Both the position numbers and the translations under genes were made by a program. From Perlabentimonas sp041656735 (GTDB lineage: Bacteria; Bacteroidota; Bacteroidia; Bacteroidales; Tenuifilaceae): 64,000 bases of DNA. Below, piece by piece: positions 62,855-64,000 of the stretch (positions are counted from its first letter, which is position 1; every line of letters begins with the position of its first letter). The stretch is from the NCBI GenBank assembly GCA_041656735.1, contig JBBACY010000013.1, positions 1 through 64,000 on the forward strand. Reading direction: 5' to 3'. A model generated the notes under the pieces. That model did not search any database. It was not told the origin of the DNA and saw nothing but the letters and a program-made list of their open reading frames with translations.

Positions 62855-63970
62855 ATGAAGTATTACTTAATAGTTGGCGAAGCGTCGGGCGATTTGCATG
62901 CGTCGAACCTAATGCAAGGCATAAAGAACACCGACCCCCAAGCAGATTTTCGGTTTTTTGGTGGCGACCTGATGGCACAAAAGGGCGGTAAGCTGGTAAA
63001 GCACTACCGTAGCATGTCGTTTATGGGGTTTTGGGAGGTTCTGGTTAACCTTAGGCAGGTTGCAAAAAACCTTAAGTTTTGTAAAAAAGATATTGCTCAG
63101 TTTAATCCCGATGCAGTAATTCTGGTTGATTACCCTGGCTTTAACCTTCGCATAGCTAAGTTTGCTAAGCAGCTTGGCTATAAAGTTTTTTACTACATTT
63201 CGCCTAAGGTTTGGGCCTGGAAATCTTCGCGGGTAAAAGCATTAAAAAAATATGTTGATAAGCTACTAATCATTTTTCCCTTTGAAATAGAGTACTTTAA
63301 GCAGCGAGGGGTTGATGCTGTTTACTGTGGTAACCCGCTAATTGATACGTTGGAAAGTGCAAAGAATCCTGAGTTTAGAAAGCAGAACTCGCTGAGCGAA
63401 AAGCCAATAATTGCCGTGTTGGCTGGCAGTAGAGCACAAGAAATAAAGCATAACCTTTCAATTATGCTTAGTATGGCTAGTAAACTAAGCGATTATCAAC
63501 TGGTTATTGCTGGTGCCCCCTCGCTCGAAATGGACATTTACCAACCCTATATTTTGGGCACTGATGTTAAAATTATTTTTGGCCAAACACAGGAACTCCT
63601 TAAACATTCTGTTGCGGCAATGGTAACATCCGGAACGGCCACATTAGAGGCTGCCCTGCTCGATGTGCCAGAGGTTGTGTGCTACAAGGGCAGCTTGGTC
63701 TCAATACTTATTGCGGCGCTTGTGGTAAAGGTTAAATATATTTCATTGGTGAACCTAATTATGGGTAGAGAGGTTGTTAAAGAGTTAATACAGTTTAAAC
63801 TAAACACTGCCAATTTAAGCCATGAACTCTCTAATATATTACCAGGCTCCCTGGGACGGGATGAAATGCTTAAATCTTTTGCAGAGTTAAAAGAAAAGTT
63901 GGGAAAACCAGGCGCATCGCAGCGGTTTGCCGATGTGATTGTTAATACGTTAAAACAGTCAAATACTTAA
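62855..63970 (+). CDS. lpxB: Lipid-A-disaccharide synthase
   Basis: The 371-residue GT19 glycosyltransferase joins lipid X and UDP-2,3-diacylglucosamine to form the lipid A disaccharide. The start IVGEASGDLHASNL is the family signature. Further motifs are FFGGDLMAQKGG, YYISPKVWAWKSSR, VYCGNPL and the C-terminal VTSGTATLEAALLDVPEVVCYK nucleotide-sugar site. It shows a Gram-negative outer membrane with lipid A. The protein is complete. Confidence 0.96.
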   Translation: MKYYLIVGEASGDLHASNLMQGIKNTDPQADFRFFGGDLMAQKGGKLVKHYRSMSFMGFWEVLVNLRQVAKNLKFCKKDIAQFNPDAVILVDYPGFNLRIAKFAKQLGYKVFYYISPKVWAWKSSRVKALKKYVDKLLIIFPFEIEYFKQRGVDAVYCGNPLIDTLESAKNPEFRKQNSLSEKPIIAVLAGSRAQEIKHNLSIMLSMASKLSDYQLVIAGAPSLEMDIYQPYILGTDVKIIFGQTQELLKHSVAAMVTSGTATLEAALLDVPEVVCYKGSLVSILIAALVVKVKYISLVNLIMGREVVKELIQFKLNTANLSHELSNILPGSLGRDEMLKSFAELKEKLGKPGASQRFADVIVNTLKQSNT

Positions 63971-63979
63971 TACACATAT

Positions 63980-64000
63980 ATGAAGCGATTTTTTCTGATT
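63980..64000 (+). CDS. Possible start of a further gene, cut by the window end
   Basis: An ATG 10 nt after lpxB opens a frame reading MKRFFLI, which looks like the beginning of a signal peptide or membrane protein. Only seven codons are visible, so the product cannot be named. Confidence 0.35.

Overview
The window looks like chromosomal DNA from an anaerobic or fermentative member of the Bacteroidetes, probably order Bacteroidales or close to it. The evidence is the Bacteroidetes-type promoter (-7 box TAnnTTTG, in several cases with a TTTG about 19-21 nt upstream), few Shine-Dalgarno sequences, an S46 dipeptidyl peptidase, LytTR and TPR-kinase signalling, futalosine-pathway MqnA, a complete Rnf complex with an RseC-like first gene, and [FeFe]-hydrogenases. 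No rRNA, CRISPR array, prophage or intact insertion sequence was seen. Species cannot be named from the sequence alone.

Layout. 1-0.7 kb: a 357-bp-period direct repeat carrying small hairpins. 0.7-9 kb: housekeeping genes (patatin, RlmB, ABC-F, SDR, Ldh-family oxidoreductase, two tiny lipoproteins, aminopeptidase, Maf). 9.2-11.4 kb: secreted S46 peptidase with DPP11-type residues. 11.7-15.2 kb: a selenium cluster (cysteine desulfurase-like enzyme, YedF, DUF3343, SelD). 15.3-15.9 kb: HigBA toxin-antitoxin. 16-24 kb: OFA transporter, phosphohexomutase, small envelope proteins, GlyA and a ClC channel. 24.7-30.4 kb: rseC-rnfBCDGEA. 30.6-38.3 kb: acetyltransferase, a two-component system with a sigma-54 activator, PurB and an MsbA-like exporter. 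38.4-43.2 kb: two tRNA-Ser genes, HU, a TrmH-family methyltransferase, a LytTR regulator, an aminotransferase and small proteins. 43.4-45.2 kb: an A+T-rich AAA ATPase plus RloB pair that looks like a horizontally acquired defence module. 45.4-52.3 kb: NfeD, MqnA, macrodomain protein, lipoprotein and PheT.

52.7-61.0 kb is the most notable region. Seven same-strand genes encode a GAF/sigma-54 activator, an iron alcohol dehydrogenase, a small [2Fe-2S] protein, an [FeFe]-hydrogenase-like protein with a C-terminal PAS domain, a SpoIIE/PP2C phosphatase, a second small [2Fe-2S] protein, and a compact ferredoxin-type [FeFe]-hydrogenase. I read this as an H2- or redox-sensing branch (PAS-hydrogenase plus phosphatase) placed beside the enzymes it may control. 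Together with the Rnf complex it suggests a ferredoxin-centred fermentation in which reduced ferredoxin drives either ion pumping or H2 evolution, with alcohol formation as a further electron sink. The last 2.6 kb holds surE, a small membrane protein and lpxB.

Three families of dispersed intergenic repeats were found by eye. They are the mini-hairpin/CCTGAGCGAAG family (1-560, 11.46 kb, 48.0 kb), a second family at 9.0 and 13.6 kb, and a promoter/leader-like element at 27.5, 36.4 and 62.5 kb. All functional calls rest on motif recognition without database searches.
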